Assembly (NCBI GenBank): GCA_021646415.1
Contig: SOEU01000007.1
Span: 62,001 to 126,000, forward strand
DNA length: 64,000 nucleotides
From: Candidatus Brocadia sp.
GTDB taxonomy: Bacteria > Planctomycetota > Brocadiia > Brocadiales > Brocadiaceae
Direction: 5' to 3'
The stretch's first letter is position 1. Each line of letters opens with the position of its first letter. The notes beneath the pieces were generated by a model. It was not told where the DNA came from, made no database searches, and saw only the letters and a program-made list of their open reading frames with translations. This document shows positions 60,975 to 64,000 of the stretch, piece by piece. The translations under genes and the position numbers were made by a program.

Positions 60975-61290
60975 TGACTGGTATTTCAAGACCTTGCCCT
61001 CTGGCCACACATGACGGTATATTAAAATATTGAATTTGGATTAAAGGCACTGGGTTTTATCAAGGCTGAAAGAAAGAAAAAAATTGAGGCTGTTCTGGAT
61101 AAGGTTAACATGCAAAAATATGCCGGAGAATATCCCGGCAAACTTTCGGGAGGGCAGCAGCAGTTGATTGCCATCGCGCGGGCAATCGTCACCGAACCAA
61201 AGCTACTCCTTATCGAATATCGATATAAAATTACGTGAGGATATCAGACAAGAAATCAGGCGTATCCAGCAAGAGACACAGATTACACAA
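60975..61290 (+). pseudogene. ABC importer ATPase remnant
   Basis: Across frames: VFQDLALWPHMTVY, then IEFGLKALGFIKAERKKKIE, signature LSGGQQQLIAIARAIVTEPK, LLLI, and IDIKLREDIRQEIRRIQQE. The Walker B/D-loop LLLMDEPLSNLD is deleted between LLLI and IDIKLR, and a TAA breaks the Q-loop side. The N-terminal Walker A is missing. The pieces fit a PotA/FbpC-like importer ATPase. Confidence 0.8.
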
Positions 61291-61406
61291 GTATCGTGTT
61301 TCAACTTCCGGTGGAGAAATTAAATTGCAAGTTGGGGAGATTTATAAGGCAGGGCAATCTGTCAGATTCTCTATTAAAAGAATGGATCTTTTGTTTCGAT
61401 GAAGTA

Positions 61407-62039
61407 TTAAAAAAACGGATTATATTGTTTCTCTTTGCCTATGGTAGTAAATGTTCCATGTCCCGGATAAACGATTACATGGTCTTTTAAGGTAAACAGA
61501 CGAGTTCGTATTGAACTTATTATCTTATCATAAGAACCACCATAAAGATCTGTTCTTCCAATCGAACCAGCAAAGAGCGTATCTCCAACAAATACTGCAT
61601 CGTTGATGAGAAAACATACACTGCCAGGAGAGTGACCGGGAGTATATATGACTCGTAACACTTCATCCCCAATAAGCATTTCTTCATTATCAAGAAGCGG
61701 TCTGTCTACCTTTGGTTTCGGAATTGAGGGTAATCCGAATGCATCCGTTTGATCATTCAGATAATTCAGAAGTGGAATATCTTCCTTATGAAGCAGGAAC
61801 TTTGCACCAGTCAAATCTTGTAAAGGCCGCACTCCGCCCACGTGATCGAAATGGGCGTGTGTATTTATAATGAGACGTAAGGTGAGATCATGTTTTTTTA
61901 ATATATTCAGGATTTCTTCATGGTCACCTCCTGCATCAATAACTATTGCTTCGTTGTCTTTTTGGGAACCAATAATATAACAGTTCACTGCCAGGGGACC
62001 AACTGTTAGCGTCTCAAAGATTATGTTGGGCAATTTCAT
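61407..62039 (-). CDS. Metallo-beta-lactamase-fold hydrolase (glyoxalase II-like)
   Basis: A 210-residue protein with the MBL metal motif INTHAHFDHVGG, then IYTPGHSPGSVCFLI (His), FVGDTLFAGSIGRTDL (Asp) and VYPGHGTFTTIGKE (His). This is the short single-domain hydroxyacylglutathione-hydrolase-like type found widely. Its start overlaps the stop of a zinc-ribbon protein upstream by four bases, so the two are co-translated. Confidence 0.92.
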   Translation of the reverse strand: MKLPNIIFETLTVGPLAVNCYIIGSQKDNEAIVIDAGGDHEEILNILKKHDLTLRLIINTHAHFDHVGGVRPLQDLTGAKFLLHKEDIPLLNYLNDQTDAFGLPSIPKPKVDRPLLDNEEMLIGDEVLRVIYTPGHSPGSVCFLINDAVFVGDTLFAGSIGRTDLYGGSYDKIISSIRTRLFTLKDHVIVYPGHGTFTTIGKEKQYNPFF

Positions 62040-62287
62040 GAGTTGGCGAATCTGATTTTGCAGTAGTATTGAAGCGCTCTTTTATTAAACGTCTCATTTT
62101 CCGTTGATTTTTTTACGTCTATCGTTTCTCTTGCAAACGTACTGCGACAATTCTTGCAGCACCACAGTTCGTGATTTTCGAATAACCCTTTTTGTTTTTG
62201 CAGGCCAATAAAGATGAAGGTGTCACCATTACAATGCGGACATACAAACTCATCCTGAATGGTATTTTTATTTTCTTTAATAACCAT
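62036..62287 (-). CDS. Small zinc-ribbon protein
   Basis: An 83-residue protein. The ATG at 62287 is preferred over the upstream GTG because GGAAGG lies seven bases before it. Two CxxC knuckles, FVCPHCNGDTF and WCCKNCRSTF, predict a zinc ribbon of the type seen in transcription or translation accessory proteins. The gene ends within the start of the MBL hydrolase gene (ATGA). Confidence 0.75.
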   Translation of the reverse strand: MVIKENKNTIQDEFVCPHCNGDTFIFIGLQKQKGLFENHELWCCKNCRSTFARETIDVKKSTENETFNKRALQYYCKIRFANS

Positions 62288-62476
62288 AATCACACCTTCC
62301 TTCTAAGAATGCGTAGTTATTAAAATTCAAAGTTGCCTTATAATATGTATGATTTTAGAGAAAAGTCAACAATCATTGACCGAAAAAAATGAGAAGTTGC
62401 AAAATATATCTTAACTAAAGATGTTAGAAGAGGTATTGTGTGCGGAGGAAAAAACACACCTGTATTATATACTCAA

Positions 62477-62635
62477 TCAATTATTGTGTATTACATCGCT
62501 GCTCTTATAGGTGTCCCGTCTCTTATTACGACGCGATTTTAAATTTATAGATGCCTTCACCTCACTATAACAATCATCACAGCCATAAGGATGTTCGCGG
62601 CAATGTGAACAATCATTCTTAAAGTGTTTTTTCAT
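62477..62635 (-). CDS. 52-residue Cys-rich protein
   Basis: MKKHFKNDCSHCREHPYGCD then DCYSEVKASINLK, with four cysteines as CxxC-x6-CxxC: a probable metal-binding knuckle. AAGGAG lies about ten bases before the ATG, and the start overlaps the stop of the preceding gene (ATGA). No family is recognised. Confidence 0.6.
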   Translation of the reverse strand: MKKHFKNDCSHCREHPYGCDDCYSEVKASINLKSRRNKRRDTYKSSDVIHNN

Positions 62636-62820
62636 AATGAATTTTCTCCTTCTTGTTTACTATACAATTGTTTCTGTAGGTAATATTCATTTGAATGAGC
62701 GTGTTCCAGAAACAGTTGATAATTCGTATATTTTATCCATATTTCAAATTCCTGAAGTTCTTTATTCAGACCATGGACATAAACGTTAATTTTATGTTTA
62801 GTGACAGTTATATCTTTCAT
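62632..62820 (-). CDS. Unrecognised 62-residue protein
   Basis: MKDITVTKHKINVYVHGLNK then ELQEFEIWIKYTNYQLFLEH. Lys/Tyr-rich, no cysteine or membrane helix. Supported mainly by translational coupling with the Cys-rich gene downstream (ATGA overlap). No ribosome binding site is obvious. Confidence 0.45.
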   Translation of the reverse strand: MKDITVTKHKINVYVHGLNKELQEFEIWIKYTNYQLFLEHAHSNEYYLQKQLYSKQEGENSL

Positions 62821-62975
62821 AACAATAAACAGGAAAAAATTGTTTCTCTCATACCATTTTACTTTAAAAAATATATTTTAATTTGTGACTTTCATCATAA
62901 AGTTTTATACTATTAATTTACTGTTCAGAATAGTGTTATTATCGGCTCTTTACTTTGAAAATTTAGGATATTTTT

Positions 62976-63887
62976 ATGAACTTTATCCCGAAGCAACACC
63001 TGGAAATTGGTAATTACATAAAATACATTGAAGAAATCCTCAACAAGTGCGATAAGGGAATTGAATACTGCAAGATTTGTCCCAATGAGTTCGTATGTTC
63101 AGAACTGGAAAAGGACGATTTCGGTTTACATGGTTCAACCATATCGGACGTATTAACTGCCATCCAATATGCCCTCAGTAAGGTTCCGGGATATCTGAAC
63201 CCAGACAAAAGGAACGAGCTCAAGGAGCATATAAGAAACTACATTAACGAATCCCCTATTCATGAAAGGAGCATTTGGGAAAACAGCATCCTGGATATTT
63301 TACTTGATGACAAGCTTGCTAATTTGGCATATAAACCCAAGGCAAAAACAGGTGAGATCAGGACACTTCTCACATATAACTCCAGGATTAGCTTTTCTAT
63401 TTCCTTGAAATGTTTATCTTGGGAAAATGAACCTTCGTTACGAGATATTACAGTACCTTTGCCTCAGGAAATTTTTTCAAACAGTATTCTGAGTGTGAAC
63501 CATTTTGTCCGGTCTAAACATGTCAGCAATATAATTCTTCCCCCCACAACTCTCATAAAATATGGCATGGAAAGGGATGTAGCTGAGATAGTCCGAAGGT
63601 GTAATTTAAACGAAGCGGGGCTTGCAGCCGCTTTCTGCTACTACGCTTTATTAACAAAGTCCCCTATTCCAGAGAATATTGCCATAACAGGTGGATTGGA
63701 CAGTCACGGAAGAGCACACCATATGGAATCACTGGATGACAAAATAGAAACGGTTTTCAGGGAATTGCATTTTATAGACAAGGTCATCATTCCCAAAGGC
63801 GCTTTCTTGAACATTCCTGTTCCTCATAATATATGTATAACCGAGGTCAACAATCTGAAGCAGGCATTAGATATCGTATTCAAATAA
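62976..63887 (+). CDS. Lon-like (S16 fold) protein probably lacking the catalytic serine
   Basis: A 303-residue protein. The C-terminal part resembles the Lon proteolytic domain: RRCNLNEAGLAAAFCYYALL, IPENIAITGGLDSHGRAHHM, ESLDDKIETVFRE and DKVIIPKGAFLNIPV correspond to the DGPSAG, MTGEI..RG..LPIGG and LKEKLLAA..KTVIIP blocks. The GPSAG nucleophile block reads NEAG, without Ser, while a Lys is kept in ESLDDKI. The N-terminus (YCKICPNEFVC) has a Cys knuckle and no AAA+ ATPase. It may be a non-catalytic binding protein. AGGA precedes the ATG. Confidence 0.7.
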   Translation: MNFIPKQHLEIGNYIKYIEEILNKCDKGIEYCKICPNEFVCSELEKDDFGLHGSTISDVLTAIQYALSKVPGYLNPDKRNELKEHIRNYINESPIHERSIWENSILDILLDDKLANLAYKPKAKTGEIRTLLTYNSRISFSISLKCLSWENEPSLRDITVPLPQEIFSNSILSVNHFVRSKHVSNIILPPTTLIKYGMERDVAEIVRRCNLNEAGLAAAFCYYALLTKSPIPENIAITGGLDSHGRAHHMESLDDKIETVFRELHFIDKVIIPKGAFLNIPVPHNICITEVNNLKQALDIVFK

Positions 63888-63976
63888 CGACGTAACAATT
63901 TACCTTCGAAAACTTTGCCCGAAAATAAAAAGTCATATTTTGAAATTCTTACGAGTTTTGATAAGAAGGAGGGTTC

Positions 63977-64000
63977 ATGAATGATAAAACAGTTTTTTAC
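63977..64000 (+). CDS. Start of a gene cut by the window edge
   Basis: GGAGG five bases before ATG, then MNDKTVFY. Only eight codons are visible, so the product cannot be named. It follows the Lon-like gene on the same strand. Confidence 0.6.

Noticed and set aside
1-64000. tRNA, rRNA and CRISPR arrays
   Set aside because: I found no T-loop context with matching acceptor stem, no rRNA-like blocks and no regularly spaced direct repeats.

Overview
The window looks like a chromosomal segment of an anammox planctomycete (Brocadiaceae; Brocadia, Jettenia or Kuenenia type). This is an inference. It rests on an octaheme hydroxylamine-oxidoreductase-like protein next to a diheme cytochrome c and a cupredoxin-like protein, another small cytochrome c, heme synthesis (hemC), an AT-rich intergenic sequence, and many short palindromic repeats of the CCCCTCCTT..AAGGAGGGG type. 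I saw no rRNA, tRNA, CRISPR array or complete insertion sequence.

Layout. 1-1.4 kb: the 5' part of a metal-efflux-type outer membrane factor and a Cys/His-rich small protein, with a near-perfect Fur box upstream. 1.4-7.7 kb: a Cache-HAMP-PAS-PAS sensor without an output domain, an atypical Ser/Thr kinase, a TauE/SafE exporter, an aldo/keto reductase and a secreted esterase. 7.7-11.7 kb: debris (truncated DUF433 protein, RAYT transposase pseudogene), an intact dGTPase, a possible structured RNA and a truncated Hel308-like helicase. 11.7-22 kb: an arsenic/arsenosugar-type island. arsM, arsS, a TlpA-like thioredoxin, mscL and aqpZ are intact. A phosphate permease, a carboxymuconolactone-decarboxylase-like protein, a DUF547 protein, an FAD disulfide oxidoreductase, an ECF sigma/anti-sigma pair and a P-type ATPase fragment are broken. 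Remnants of second arsM and arsS copies also remain. 22-25 kb: a secreted transglutaminase-like protein and a convincing cyclic-di-GMP-I (GEMM) riboswitch with promoter and terminator upstream of two small exported proteins. 25-32 kb: hemC, the HAO-like cluster and an M1-type peptidase. 32-37 kb: a toxin-antitoxin pair with a dead Doc toxin, and a 1421-residue AddA-like helicase-nuclease with repeats inserted in frame. 37.5-47.3 kb: a MoxR-DUF58-BatA/B/C/D/E operon. 47.7-52.6 kb: mobB, a cytochrome c, rtcA, an ABC-2 exporter and a C39-like protein. 52.7-58 kb: a TonB receptor, periplasmic binding protein and GGDEF-EAL operon. 58-64 kb: exported proteins, a decayed ABC transporter, an MBL-fold hydrolase, small Cys-rich proteins and a Lon-like protein that seems to lack the catalytic serine.

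The regions differ strongly in integrity. Long genes from 24 to 59 kb are open throughout, apart from doc. From 7.7 to 22 kb, most genes carry nonsense codons, frameshifts or deletions. This is best explained as erosion of a mobile or redundant region, although a few homopolymer frameshifts could be sequencing errors.

The most distinctive items are the riboswitch with its decayed second copy, the in-frame palindromic insertions in the AddA-like gene, the eroding arsenosugar island with duplicated remnants, a 153-bp MITE-like element with clean flanking repeats, and a cloverleaf-like inverted-repeat element of unknown family.
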